NCBI RefSeq assembly: GCF_048544455.1
Contig: NC_133526.1
Coordinates: forward strand, 11,300,001 to 11,364,000
Reading direction: 5' to 3'
DNA length: 64,000 nt
From: Silene latifolia
Lineage: Eukaryota > Streptophyta > Magnoliopsida > Caryophyllales > Caryophyllaceae
Part shown: piece after piece, positions 20,880-33,010 of the stretch
Numbering within the stretch: the first letter of the stretch is position 1
Layout of the letters: each line of letters opens with the position of its first letter
Translations under genes and position numbers: made by a program
The notes under the pieces: model-generated
Told to the model about the DNA's origin: nothing
The model's input: only the letters and a program-made list of their open reading frames with translations
Databases searched by the model: none

Positions 20880-21420
20880 GATTTTGCGAATACCACGCCA
20901 CACCGCCACAAAACCGACAACCGCCGACATCTAAGGAACGCCATCGAAGACCGATCCGAAGGGGAGCCTCGCAAATATGTAGCTGGAGGCCCAGGAGCAA
21001 GCGCCAATGGGGCGAATAGAAAATCAGTATTCCAACGGATGGGAGTGATCCAGGTTGTCATCGGGGGAAACGAGAACGGTGGGTCAGCTAATGGGCACAA
21101 ACGGCACCTGAATGAGTTATACCAGGCCATCAACTTTGTGACCAAAACAGCGATCCACGCTTCCACCATCCCCGATATAACCATTAGGAAGAAGGACTAC
21201 GAGGGAGTCGTCGCCCCGCACAACGACCCGCTTGTAGTCCACCTAGATATAGCCAACCACTTGGTCAAAAGGTGCCTGATTGACACAGGCGCCTACACGA
21301 ACATCATGTTCAGGGAGTGCTTTCTTAATCTCGGTCTAAAAATTGGAGACCTGAGCCCCTGCGCTAACCCGCTATACAGCTTCTCTGGGGCCGGCCTGGT
21401 ACCCCAAATCAATCAATGAT
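20880..21420 (+). pseudogene. Retand aspartic protease region
   Basis: A frame covering 21039-21419 has the Tat-type segment VIQVVIGGNENGGSANGHKR and the protease active site CLIDTGAYTNIMF near 21277-21315. The catalytic DTG is intact, but the frame ends at 21419 and the adjoining protease tail (VIDGSSAYNVLIGR, from 21472) is in another reading context. Confidence 0.82.
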
Positions 21421-22030
21421 CGCGGTGATGTTCGCCAAGCGGACGCGGCTAAAAATGTTTTATCTGAGTTCGTGGTTATTGACGGTTCGTCCGCCTACAA
21501 TGTTCTCATAGGCCGAGTAACTTTGAGCGAGACCGATGCAGTGATGTCCATCCGGGCCCTGACATTGATGTACGTCTTGGACCGGGGGGAAGCACAAAAG
21601 CTCGTCTCAAAGGACGAGAGAGATGAAATAGTCAATATCCAAGTATCTGCCAGGGGGTGCAACATGCAATCCCTCAAAGTGGCGAAGAAGTCGGAGAAAG
21701 GGAAGAGCCCATCCTTGCAGCAGGAGGGTGATCCGATGAACACTAACGTTGGCATGGTCGAAGGAGCCGAGACCGAGGAATTGTAAATTGACCCAGGGCG
21801 CACCGTAACTGTCGGTGTCGGCCTGGAGCCAAAATTCAGAGTCGATCTCCTAGACCTACTGAGGAAGAACAAAGATGTCTTCGCATACTCAGCCGCCGAG
21901 ATCCCAGGCGTGAGCCGGGAGGTGATCGTTCACAAGTTGAACGTACTCTCCACCGCCGCCCGTCAAGCGAAGATGAGGAACTCCTCGGCGAGAAGGATGA
22001 GGCCATCAAAGTCAAGTAGACAAATTATTA

Positions 22031-22861
22031 GCGGCGGGCTTTATCATTCCTTGTACTTACCCTGAGTGGCTAGCAAATGTTGTAATGGTGAGGAAGTCGT
22101 CAGGGGCGTGGAGGATGTGTGTTGATTTTACCAATCTTAATAAAGCGTGCCCTAAAGATTGCTATCCCTTGCCTCGAATAGATAGTTTAATCGACGCCAC
22201 GGCAGGCTACACTATGCTAAGCCTGCTGGACGCCTTCTCAGGGTATCATCAGGTATTCATGGCCAAAGAAGACATGCCTAAGTGCGCATTCATCACCGGT
22301 AACGGCACATACATGTATAAAATAATGTCGTTCGGTTTGAAGAACGCTGGCGCAACTTACACTAGGTTGGTAGACAAAGTGTTTCAAGATCAAAAAGGGC
22401 GAAACATCAAGGCTTACGTCGACGATGCTATTGTAAAAAGCAAGTCTAACAGCGAGCACTTGGCCGATTTGAGCGAAACATTTTGTTCACTAAGGAAATA
22501 TAAAATGAAGCTTAACCCAAATAAATGCAACTTCGGTGTCCGGGCCGACAAGTTCCTCGGCGTGTTTGTCAGCGCCAGAGGAATTGATGCCAATCCAGAG
22601 AAAGTCCAAGCAATACTAGACCTACCGGAGCCGAGAAATCGAAAAGAGGTTATGATGCTGACCGGGAGGATGGCGGCTCTCGCCCGTTTCATCTCTCGGT
22701 CGGCCGACAAGAGCACTCCGTTCTTTAAAGTGCTAAAAGGGAATAAAAGCTTTATCTGGGGGGAGGAACAGAGCACGGCTTTCAAGCAACTGAAAGCCCA
22801 CCTTCTGACACTACCGACCCTCTCCCGGCGACGCCTGGGGAGACGCTATATCTATACTTAA
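22031..22861 (+). pseudogene. Retand reverse transcriptase domain
   Basis: An open stretch from about 22085 encodes palm/finger motifs RMCVDFTNLNKACPKDCYPL, LLDAFSGYHQ, FGLKNAGATY and the catalytic AYVDDAIVKS (near 22419-22445). The thumb-connection segment includes FLGVFVSARGI. The catalytic YVDD is conserved, but upstream linkage to the protease is lost through several frame changes between 21780 and 22080, and the frame ends at 22861. Confidence 0.9.
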
Positions 22862-23180
22862 GCGATTACCTCGGCCACGGTCGATCTGTCAGAATCGTCG
22901 GGAAGAAAATAAGCAAAGCGTGCCCAATCTACTTTATCACCATACACCGGCCACCGAAAGAAATTACCCACTAATTGAAAAAGCGGCCTTCACCGTCGTC
23001 GTTGTCGCAAGGAAGCTAAAACCCTACTTCGACGCACATCCCGTGACGGTCTTAACCGACCAGCCATTGCAGAAAGCATTGGAAAAATTCGAAAAATCCG
23101 GCAGACTTATCAAATGGGCGGTGGAGCTCTCCGGCTTTGGCATTCAAGATGCCGAGGCCTTCGATAAAGGGGCAAGCGCT
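22862..23180 (+). pseudogene. Retand RNase H (RT-linked), degenerate
   Basis: A fragment with RNYPLIEKAAFTVVVVARKL, HPVTVLTDQPLQKAL and GRLIKWAVELSGFGIQ, the usual sequence between RT and the second RNase H in Tat elements. The first catalytic part before 22920 lies in a different frame. Confidence 0.8.
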
Positions 23181-23214
23181 TGCGGACTTCCCGGTGAGTG
23201 CACATATCAAGAAG

Positions 23215-23650
23215 AATCACGGCCGCGTGTGGGAAGTGTATACCGATGGGTCCTCCACGACGCTCGGGCCAGAGTTTTAGCATCCTTATCACCAGCCCTA
23301 ACGGAGACGAGTTTGAGTACGCCTTGAAGTTTACCTTCTCGGCTCAAATAACGAATCCGAATATGAGGCGGTGATAACTGGAGTCGAGTTAGCTAGAGCT
23401 GCTGGGGCGGAGCATATTGTGTTGAAAACGGACTCGCTCCTAGTGACTAATCAAATCAGAGGAGAGTATGAGACTCGAGACGATGGGATAGTAAGGTACC
23501 TGGAAAGGGTAAAAGCTGACACCTCAAAATTGAAATCTTTCCAAATACAGTGCATCCCCAGGTCTGAGAACAACCGAGCCGACGCTCTCTCAAAACTTGC
23601 CAGTTCAAGCATCAAGAATGTCAGTCGAACCGTGCTGGTGGATATAAGAA
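23215..23650 (+). pseudogene. Retand archaeal-type RNase H (second RNase H)
   Basis: VYTDGSS near 23240, then after frame changes NESEYEAVITGVELARAAGA and LKTDSLLVTNQIRGEYETRD, ending with SENNRADALSKLASS. This extra RNase H between the connection region and integrase is characteristic of the Tat group (Ogre, Retand, Grande and relatives). At least one frameshift separates the first catalytic Asp from the Glu and second Asp. Confidence 0.85.
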
Positions 23651-23884
23651 ATGCCAAAAGCATCACTGAGACCGTCGGCATGGTGGGCGACATCGAAGCC
23701 GAGACGACGTGGATGACTCCGATAATGAAATACAAGCTGACAAAAGAGTTGCCGGAGGACCGCAGTCTTTCTCAGAAGATAAGAAGGATCGCTGCAAGGT
23801 ACTTGGTGTTCGAAGGAGAATTGTACAGAAGGTCCGTAATAAGGCCACTCTTGAAATGTGTCGGCCCGGTAGACGCGGAGCTCA

Positions 23885-24932
23885 TCTTGTGAGAGATTCA
23901 CGAAGGCATCTGCGGACATCACATGGGGCGAGAACGCTAGCCCACAAAGCTCTCGAGCCGGCTACTTCGGCCTACCATGCGAAAGATTCCGGGCAAAACC
24001 CGTAAGTGCAAGAATTGTCGATGCATGCTCCGTACATGCACCTTCCCGAGACCTCGACCAAGATTAGTCCCCTACCATTTGCACAGTGGGGGATGGATTT
24101 ATTAGGACCATTTTCGACGGCCTCCGGAGGAAGGAAGTACCTGATTGTCGCCGTTGACTACTTCACCAAATGGGTCGAGGCTATCGCGGTACCTGCCAAG
24201 ACCACGGCGGCCGTAAGAAAGGTGATTTGGGAGAACGTCATAATTCGTTTTGGGTTACCCCAAGTCATTGTATTTGACCACGACCGAGAGTTTTGGAGCG
24301 ACATGGTGATGAATTGGTTGGAAGAGCTCGGTATCAAATTTGCATACTCCTCCATCTGCCACCCTCAGAGCAACGGGCAGGCGAAGGTAGCTAATAAAAC
24401 AATACTGAACGGGTTGAAAAAGAAGGTTGAAGATCTAAAGGGAAGATGAGCTGATGAACTACCCGGCGTCCTGTGGTCACTTCGAACCACAGAAAAAGAA
24501 GCAACAGTGTACAGTCCATTCCACCTAGTCTATGGGTCTGAGGCCGTCCTGCCAATTGAAGGAGCGGTGCCGACATTCAGAACACAAACCTTTGACCCAG
24601 TCGAAAATGAGGAAGACCTGAGAGCCTCCCTAGACCTGGTCGAAGAGAGTCGAGATACGGCATGGCTCAACTTGGCAGTATATCAAAACCGAATGAGAAG
24701 AGCATACAACCGTAGGGTCCACAAAAGGGACTTAAGAGTAGGAGATCTAGTCCTGAGAAAGTCGGCCGCAACAAACAAAGGAAACATCCATGGTAAAATG
24801 ACGGCCAACTGGGAAGGACCCTACAGGGTGGTTGAAGAAATGAGGCCGGGGACATACCGGCTGACAGACATGGAGGGTGTGCCTCTAATGAGCCACTGGA
24901 ACACGGACAACCTTAGGAAATATTTTGTATAG
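23885..24932 (+). pseudogene. Retand integrase, active-site Glu lost
   Basis: The zinc-binding part (REIHEGICGHH near 23892) is frame-broken. The catalytic core runs from 24006 with WGMDLLGPF and VIVFDHDREF, giving two Asp positions, and CHPQSNGQAKVANKTI, where the usual QAEV Glu is Lys. The core ends in a stop at 24449. The C-terminal part resumes at 24507 (YSPFHLVYGSEAVLPIE) and ends at 24932 with LRKYFV. Catalysis is not possible from this copy even if the frames were ignored. Confidence 0.88.
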
Positions 24933-25035
24933 CGGCGGAGGTGTCCGAGACCGTTGTGGGCACCCCAACGCGTGATTATATCTTATGAAGAGTGATCCAA
25001 GTTTTCCATCGAAATGCCTGTCCCCTCCGTAGTCG

Positions 25036-25625
25036 TACCAAAGTAGACGCCACGGCCAAAGCCGGGCAGTCACTAGTAGACGCCACGGCCAAAGCCGGGC
25101 AGTCACTACAAATGCAGTTGATACTCGCGAAAGCGACCAACATGCTTAGTAGACGCCATCGGCAAATCACTACAAATGCATTGATACTCAAAAGCGACCA
25201 ACATGCTTAAGAACGTATAAGTACAGTTGAGAACGCATATCTGACTGCCCCGTCCAATCCGGGAGTGGCAGAGGAAGCGATCAATATGTCTATAGATACG
25301 AACGCTGTCGAGCCGTAACCTCGATTGCCTCGGCCAAAGCCGGGAGTGACGGGGAAACGACCGATACGCTAACATGTTCACAACAGCAGTTGGGAAGCGC
25401 AAATCTGACCGCCTCGGCAAAGACCGGGAGTGGAGGAGGAAGCGACCGACATGCCAACATGTTTAAAAACGTTTAAGTACAGTTGAGATACACAATCTAA
25501 GTGCCTCGGCCAAGCCGAAGGTAAAACGAAAAAAAAGCGCTCAATATGTTTAAAAACGTAAGAAGACAACTGAATGGAGGATGAGATCAAAAGCCTCGGC
25601 CAAGCCGAAGGCAAATAAACAAACT
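25036..25625 (+). repeat. Degenerate repeats in Retand 3' region
   Basis: Imperfect units of roughly 60-110 bp share the words CCTCGGCCAAAGCCGGGAGTG, AAGCGACCAACATG and AAGTACAGTTGAGA. Two short adjacent copies (about 25050-25075 and 25081-25107) are nearly identical. Tat elements are known for variable tandem repeats at this place. Confidence 0.75.
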
Positions 25626-25858
25626 TTATTGAAAAATGTTTACAAGTGAGGCAAAACAAAGTCGACGGCCGTCCCCATAGGGATAGCCTAAACACAACCT
25701 ACCAAATTTTAACAAAGAAAGAAGGAACAACAAAAGGTTACAAACATAAGACTTGAAGCGCCAAAAGGATGGCAGGGAGGAAAGGCTCAATAGTTGGCCC
25801 CCGAACAGCTGAAGCTGTCCGAAGGGCCGGGTGAATCTGGTGACGACCGCCCGTCTCC

Positions 25859-28346
25859 CTATGCTTGTTGTTGCTCGCCACCGGCAGCAGTAATAGTATC
25901 ACCAACGGTGGGCGGCCCAGAGGACGGCTTGGCAGCTTCACTTGCCTTTGCCCTCTCAGCCTCCTCTCTGGCCTCCTTCACCTTAGCATCCCGGGCCGCC
26001 TTCTCCGCAGCCTCCTGAGCGGCCTTCGCCGCCTTCGCCTCGGCCACGGCCTTGGCTTCCGCAGCAGCAGCCTTCTCATCCAGAAGCCTGTCAAAATCTT
26101 GCCACGGGAAGGTGCCTTCAAGAAGGGCTCTTTAATCGCATCCCTAGTAGCATCTTCATCTTGGTCCCGGTACCGGGCACACATATCAGGGATGATGACA
26201 GTTTTCAGCGTCTCAATATCCTTCTCCCTCTGAGCAAGGATAGCCTTTGTGCCCTTGTGCTCCTTCGCCTCGGCCGAATGCAGGAACTTCCATCTTTCCC
26301 TCTGCTCAACCATAGCCTGATAGCCGCCCTCAAATTTGTTTCTCTCCTCCCGCAGCTTAGCAGCATCAGCCAACGCAGCCTCAACCTTGGCTCTCTCGGC
26401 CAGGACCGCCTTCTCGGCCTCCTCCTTAAGCTTTCGATCAGCGAGTAAGTCTTTCATGGTGGCCAGGAAGTCCCTCTTGGTCCTCTCGGCCTCCTTCTTA
26501 GCAGCGGCAAGCTCGAGCCTAAGCCGTTCAAGCGCAGGGGTAGTTTGAGCCATGAGCTTTTCTTGCTCGACGAGATGAGTGCCGACTAGTTCAGCCCACT
26601 TCACCAGCCTCTTGGCCAACCTTATGCCTTCCGCTCTGAGCTGAACGGGGGAAACCTTCTCGGATGAGGAGTCGGCGGTGACATTTTTATCGCCCGTCTG
26701 CACAGACTGCTTCTCCAATTGCCGTTCAGTGAGAACGACAGTCGGCGACGTTGATCTATAAAAACCCAGACAAAGCATCCATGTCAACATTCATTGACAT
26801 ATCAGAAAGCCTGTCATCAGGAACGCCTAAAGAACCTGCTAAATCCGAGCCATGGGTTAGATCCGTACCAGTCTTAGCCTTCTTGGGCAGAGGGCCGGCT
26901 GACCCCTTTTCTTTCCCTGCCTCGGTAACAGCAGCAGCAGGCGTTGCTTCCTTCCTCTTATTTGAAGTAGGAGGACCCTCCAGAACGGTGACGTCCTCGT
27001 CAACATTGACGACCACCTGATCCTTTTGGACTGTGGGGATTGGAGATTGAGTGGGAGTTGACGTCGTAGCCGCCGTAGACGTTGTTTTTGGTCTCCGGCG
27101 CGGCACGTTACCGCCAATCTCCGCTTGAGTCGCCGCCACATCCATTGCCTTCATCGCCTGCTCCATGAGTTCGTGAGGGACCGGTCTGCGATCACGTGGC
27201 GCAGCCTTAGGGTGCAGCTCAACAACTCTCCCGTCCTTGTCAAGTCCCAACTTGTTTAGAATAGAGACGGAGAGATCCCGGCCAAATCGATCTGCAAGAA
27301 ACAAAATCAACAGTTAAGCAAAAGAAATAAACCAAGGCTCAAATACAGAAGCATAAAAGCAAAGGTGGGCCTCACACCGACCCCACTCACCTTGGCCGAG
27401 GGCCGGTATGAGGCCGACGTGACAAAGCGGCTCGTCTTGAAGGACGATCTGCGTCGGAGGTATCCATCCCTTCGGCGTGCCATCCCTCTCAGCCTCGAAC
27501 AGGCTCATTGCCCGCACTTCGTCCTCCTTAAGATAGACCTTCTTGGCGTCCATCTTAATCTTATTACGGGAGACATATCTTTCATGCTCCCCCTGACTCT
27601 CACACCGCAAATTGACGCGGCGCTGGAAGGACCGGGGCAGTGGATAGTCCTCCGGAACCTCGACATATACCCACCGCCTCTTCCAGTCTTTGCAAGATGT
27701 CAGCTTGGAAACGGTGACATAACCCGGCTCGGTCTGCACGTTGTACCACCCCGAGCCGCCTAGGGTAGTCTGCCGAAGATGGTGGAGCCGGCGGAAGAGG
27801 TTCACCGTTGGGGCCTCCCCTTTAAAAAGACATAACCATACAACGCCAATAATAGTCCTAATGGCCAACGGATGCAGTTGTGCCACGGCGACATTCATGG
27901 CTTTGATTATGGCGGCGACGTGTTCATTAAGAGGAAATCGGAGCCCATACTCTAGATGTCTGATGTACACGCCGATACAACCTTCGGGAGGGCAACAGAC
28001 TGCCTGATTACCCTCAGGGACAATGATTCTATACCTCCTGCCGAAGGAGTAATGGTCTTCAAAAAGTTCAGGACCGGAACAACTAGCGAACTTGTTCGTC
28101 CAAACACGATCGGGTTTAATCGAGCAGGCTTCGCCGTGCCACAAGAACTGCGGCCTCTATACATCAGAATGGGTCTTTTCCTCATCATCATCATCAAAAC
28201 CCTCCAAAAATTTCTCATCAACTTCAGGAGAAGGCGACAAGCGCCCCCAAACCCTATCGGGGTGACAACCAGTGGCTCTTGTTCATCAGGATGCGGCGGT
28301 TCGCCCCCGGAGTAGAGGTACTAGGAAGAGCATCAGCAGCAGACAT
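25859..28346 (-). pseudogene. Retand antisense gene, spliced, with breaks
   Basis: Opposite in strand to gag-pol. A probable start codon lies at 28346-28344 (MSAADALPST). The frame is then shifted near 28260 and has a TAG near 28152. The main exon runs to 27391 and contains IRHLEYGLRFPLNEHVAAII and QLHPLAIRTIIGVVWLCLF, like the 'putative gypsy-type transposon' domain of Tat antisense ORFs. A 99-bp intron (27390-27292) has GTGAGT donor and TTGCAG acceptor and keeps phase. Exon 2 continues to about 26757 with a Thr/Pro-rich low-complexity part. After a frameshift a long coiled-coil segment (LRLELAAAKKEAERTKRDFL) runs to about 26050, then an Ala/Glu/Lys-rich tail to 25859 in another frame. Function unknown. 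Confidence 0.75.
27292..27390 (-). other. Intron of the antisense Retand gene
   Basis: On the minus strand the donor is GTGAGTGGGG and the acceptor is TTTCTTGCAG after a T-rich tract. The upstream exon ends with one base of a codon and the downstream exon starts at the second base, so splicing preserves the frame. The intron interior adds stops and lower-quality sequence if retained. Confidence 0.7.
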
Positions 28347-28520
28347 GGTGACAACAATTAATTAACAAGTAAAAGTTGGGGAAAAATTTGTTTGTTTACC
28401 TTGGAAGAAAGTGTTACGCCGAGTAACGCTTCGAAAACTAGAGAGAAGTTTCTTCGAAAAAACTAGAGAGAGGAAATTTTTTGAGAAAAAGAAGTTTGTA
28501 GGTCAAAATTAGGGGCATAC

Positions 28521-29509
28521 TGTGGGTTAATATCCGTATACTACCCTTTAATTGTAGGACTATAACGCAAAATTCATATGTAATTTATAGTCATAAAACA
28601 TAAATACAATAGAAACGATAAGGAACAAGAAATAACCTCGGGTCCTTTGATGCACGGCGTAAAGAACAGAAATCAAACGAGATTCCCTCCTAATTGTTGC
28701 ACCCAAGACCTTGTCCGAGAAATGCCCTTGTGCTAGAACGTGTTCTCCGATTGCCTTGCAATATTGGGAGAACTTGTTGTGAGGTTTTCGAGATGTGAGA
28801 TCTGAGTTTCAGAGAGAAAGTGTCTCCAAAACCCTAGTTTTCTGTAAAATGAAAAATGTCTAGGTCAAAAGGAGAGGGAGTCTCTCCTTTTGTTAACCTC
28901 GGCCAGCCGTGGGTTTGCATGGGGAAGTGGGCTTCCACTTCCTCTTAATTTTTTTTCTCGTGGTCCGGCTCATAAATTGCTAAATGTATATGACGCGGTT
29001 TATTATAAATCGTCATCGGTTATCGGCTATTAAAACATCAACTAATAACACGGGTTAGTTGAAGTATTAATACATGTCCGACAAAGACAATATTGTATAA
29101 TTAATTCAATATACATTAATTAAATATAAAACGCTTATATTTAATTTTACGAATTAACTGGTTAATTCGCCTTAGCCCATGATATTTAATCCGTATTAAA
29201 TATAATATCTCAACATCACATTTTGACTAATTACTAGTCAAATAACTCGGACTAACTGGTTAGTCAATTTTGGCATCTACATGACTGTATTTTCATACCG
29301 TCACATCTCTCGAACGTATCCTATAGGTGTGACTTTTAGGGACCAGTTGATCACCGCCATCTGTATGACAATAACGTCAAACTTATCTAGCAAGCCAACC
29401 GTTATTGATAAACATGGATCAACTGATAATAATACCAAAAGTATGCCCTTTGATCCTTTTAGAGGTTTATAAGTCCTTGCACTAACTGTTAAGGACACCA
29501 ACCCCAACA
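28521..29509 (-). repeat. Copia 3' LTR (left copy)
   Basis: 989 bp, nearly identical to 36391-37378. Visible differences include GTCCGGCTCA/GTCCTACTCA, one T in a T-run and single changes near the right end. Confidence 0.93.
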
Positions 29510-30371
29510 AGCTCCCACTTGTCCGTACAAGTGTATGTGCAATGACGTTATCCGCACTAACTGGAGGACACAAGCTCCAACAAACTCCCACTTGTCCGTA
29601 CAAGTGTATGTGCGATAACCGATTCTCATATTCATTTAAAATTTCTCCCACTCAATGTAAAACAATTTGCAGATCTGGATCCACAAAGGTCGTATTTTAC
29701 AATCGATCTGTATCTAGAGTGGTTTCCCCGACTAGAGAGTAACTTAACTGATAAAACGAATCCGTATCCGAGCATGGCCATGCATTTCGATTCTGACTCC
29801 TCGAGTGGCCCTGAGAAATATCGAGTACCCGATAAAGGCTGAATATTTCCTTCAACTCGACTCCTTCCGATCTAAGCACAACATGAAATGACCCAGAAAA
29901 AATCTACTTGGCCCCTGTTACGGATGACCGTGAGAAAGAAACCAAAGTCACCCAAAATCTGCCTTAGTCTCAAGAGACAGTCGATAGTCAAAAGAATCGA
30001 CTCTTAGGATCACCATGGAAGTCCTATCCACGACCGGGCAACGAATGTTATAAAACATTTAGGACTCCACGTCGATGTCACAATGGTGTCCTACGAGATA
30101 TCCGTATAACTCGCCTCTGTGATTGGTCAATCAACCGGTTGACTTATGGCTCGTTGAACCCACCATCAACCAACGTCACAAAATAATTGCGAGTTATCAC
30201 TCATGTGGGCAATTAAGGACTGAAAAAGATATGATGTTTGTTCGATTCACTTTGTGGTGTTCAAAGTTGTCGTACAATTCCACATGAAAAAACAAAATAT
30301 ATATATAAAATATCAAAACGATGATGTCGTATAGAGTACAAAGGAGAATGAATCTGATCCATAAAAGAGTA
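29510..30371 (-). other. Copia 3' untranslated region
   Basis: Holds the polypurine tract beside the LTR. A 28-base segment (CTCCCACTTGTCCGTACAAG and onward) is present twice, near 29512-29541 and 29585-29612, so the polypurine tract region is itself duplicated. No coding frame. Confidence 0.75.
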
Positions 30372-31160
30372 CTACAACTCAGGAACACGTTTGATTCCCA
30401 TGGAATTTACGTGCCCTTCATGCTTATCTTGTCGTAATGCTTTAGTGAGAGGATCTGCTATGTTATCATCTGTAGCAATCTTTTCTATCACTACTTCCTT
30501 TTGCTCCACGTAATCCCGGATTAGATGAGCTTTCCGTTGTACATGTCTAGATTTGTTGCTAGACTTTGGCTCCTTAGCTTGGAAGATGGCACCACTATTG
30601 TCGCAATAGATGGTGATCGGGTCATTCGAACTAGGCACTACGGATAGTCCATGTAAGAATTGACGCATCCATATCGCTTCCTTTGTAGCTTCGTACGCGG
30701 CATAGTACTCGGACTCGATCGTAGAATCTGCTGTGTGATTTGTTTCGAACTCTTCCAAATTGATCGCAGCGCTATTAAGAGTAAAAACGAATCCAGACCG
30801 AGATTTCGAGTCATCTCGATCCGTTTGGAAGCTAGCATCTCGAATCCCGTTGCGCATAGCTTTTGAGAGCCTCCATAAGTCAATGTCCAATCTTTAGTCC
30901 TCCGGAGGTACTTAAGAATGTTCTTGACAGCCAACCAATGTGGTTCACCTGGTTCTTTGTTGGAATCGACTTGTCATACTCAATGCATATGCCACGTCCG
31001 GACGTGTGCATATCATGGCATACATGATTGATCCTATAGCCGAAGCATAAGGAATCCGTGTCATGCGCTCTTTTTCTTCCTGGTGTCTCTGGTGCCGAGA
31101 CTTGCTCAAATGCACCCCTGGAGCCATAGGAAGGAACCCCTTCTTGGAGTTAGTCATGCT
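30372..31160 (-). pseudogene. Copia RNase H and RT C-terminal part
   Basis: Three overlapping frames carry consecutive pieces. 31157-30945 has SAIGSIMYAMICTRPDVAYA, 30934-30638 has AVKNILKYLRRTKDWTLTYG, and 30890-30372 has ESEYYAAYEATKEAIWMRQF, YCDNSGAIFQAKEP and NIADPLTKAL. These follow the RT domain in copia polyproteins. At least two frame changes are needed to read through, so the copy is inactive. Confidence 0.88.
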
Positions 31161-31223
31161 TGAATCTCTCTAGGACTTTGTCTATGTAAGACTCCCCGAT
31201 CGAGAGATAACATCCGTCGTGAT

Positions 31224-32339
31224 CTATCTCGATAGATACGGATGCCTAGAATTCTCTCGTGCCTCTCCCGGATCTTTCATCCGGAAATGGTTTTTCAACC
31301 ATACTTTCACCGAAGTTAAGAGAGGTATGTCATTCCCAATCAGGAGTATGTCGTCAACATACAATATTAGGAAGACAATCTTGCTCCCACTCGACTTGAT
31401 ATATAGACATGGTTCCTCGACCGATCGAGTAAATCCATTGTCTTTTATCACTTGGTCGAAGCGATGATTCCAACTCCGAGATGCTTGCTTAAGTCCATAA
31501 ATGGAACGCTTAAGCTTGCACACTTTCTTAGGATGTTCAGGATCGATGAAACCTTCGGGTTGTACCATGTACAACTCTTCCTTCAAAAAGCCGTTTAAGA
31601 AGGCGGTTTTCACGTCCATTTGCCAAATTTCATAGTCATGAAAAGCGGCAATCGCTAAGATAATCCGAATGGAACGCAGCATAACTACGGGTGCAAAAAT
31701 CTCATCGTAGTGCAAACCTGGCACTTGGGTGAAACCTTTAGCAACTAGTCGTGCTTTGTAGATATCTTGTTGACCTTCCACAGAATGCTTTATCTTGTAA
31801 AGCCATTTGCATTGAAGGGGACGAACCTTAGCAAGTAAGTCAACAAGATCCCACACGTTGTTCTCATACATGGAGTCCATCTCGGATTGCATGGCCTCAA
31901 GCCATAGCTTTGAGTCAGAACTTGTCATGGCACCTTTATAGGTTGCGGGTTCACTACTCGTTAAGAGTAGAACGTCATCTATGTCATGTTCCTCGACCAT
32001 ACCAATGTATCTGTCCGGAGGAATAGAGACTCTTCCCGACCTCCTAGGTTCCTCAGGAATGTTAACCGCAGCCGGGATTGAAGGAATAGGTTCCTCCAAT
32101 GGTTGCTCGGTATTTGGTTCTGGAACCTCCGACAGGTCGAAGGTTCTATCACTCTTTGCATTCTCGAGAAATTCCTTCTCTAAGAATGTCGCACTAGCCG
32201 CAACAAAAACACGTTGTTCGGTTGGCGAATAAAAGTAATGACCAAGCGTTCCTTTAGGATAACCTATAAAGTATGTCTTGACCGATCGCGGGCCGAGCTT
32301 ATCCTCGTGTCTCCACTTGACATAAGCCTCGCACCCCAA
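31224..32339 (-). pseudogene. Copia integrase C-terminus and reverse transcriptase
   Basis: A 371-codon open stretch. The first part is the integrase tail (FIGYPKGTLGHYFY). The RT follows, with CKWLYKIKHSVEGQQDIYKA, VARLVAKGFTQ-type words (ARLVAKGFTQVPGLHYDEIF), DVKTAFLNGFLKEELYM, LKRSIYGLKQASRSWN and the catalytic LYVDDILLIG (YVDD codons at 31361-31350). The catalytic motif is intact but the frame is separated from the integrase core upstream and from RNase H downstream. Confidence 0.92.
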
Positions 32340-32396
32340 ACCCGTATAAAGGACAAGTTAGGGACCGTTCCCTTCCATAGTTCATATGGAGTCTTG

Positions 32397-33010
32397 TCAC
32401 AAAGACTTTAGACGGACTTGGTTAAGTATTAGAGCGGCTGACATAAGAGCATAACCCCATAATGAATCCGGTAAAACCGTGTGACTCATCATGGATCGAA
32501 CCATATCAAGTAGTGTTCGATTTCTCCGTTCGGACACACCATTCAACCGAGGTGTTTCGGTGGAGTTAAGCGTAGGGCAATCCCACAATCCTTTAGGTGT
32601 TGATCAAACTCGTGAGAAAGATACTCGCCACCACGATCCGAACGCAGTGTTTTTATCTTTCTACCCAATAGGTTATGTACCCTATTTTGGTATTCCTTGA
32701 ATTTCTCAAAGGATTCACTTTTGTGCTTCATTAAGTAGACATAGCCATATCTACTCAAATCGTCCGTGAAAGTGATGAAATACCTATAGCCTTCTCGTGC
32801 GGTGATTGACATAGGACCACATACATCCGTGTGTATGAGCCCTAATAGGTCGCAGCCGCGCATTCCAACACCTTTGAAGGAAATTCAAGTCATCTTACCG
32901 ATGAGACATGATTCACACGTGCCAAATGATTGAAAATCAAAGGCCGAGATAGCTCCATGTTTGATGAGCTGTTTTACGCGTTTCTCATTAATGTGTCCCA
33001 TACGGCGATT
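32397..33010 (-). pseudogene. Copia integrase core and zinc finger
   Basis: From 32863: GLIHTDVCGPMSITAREGYR and YFITFTDDLSRYGYVYLMKH, then TLRSDRGGEYLSHEF. After a frame change near 32560 the second frame gives GVSERRNRTLLDMVRSMM. Asp, Asp and Glu catalytic positions can each be found. The HHCC part (FGTCESCLIGKMT) lies at 33010-32880 in yet another phase. Confidence 0.87.
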
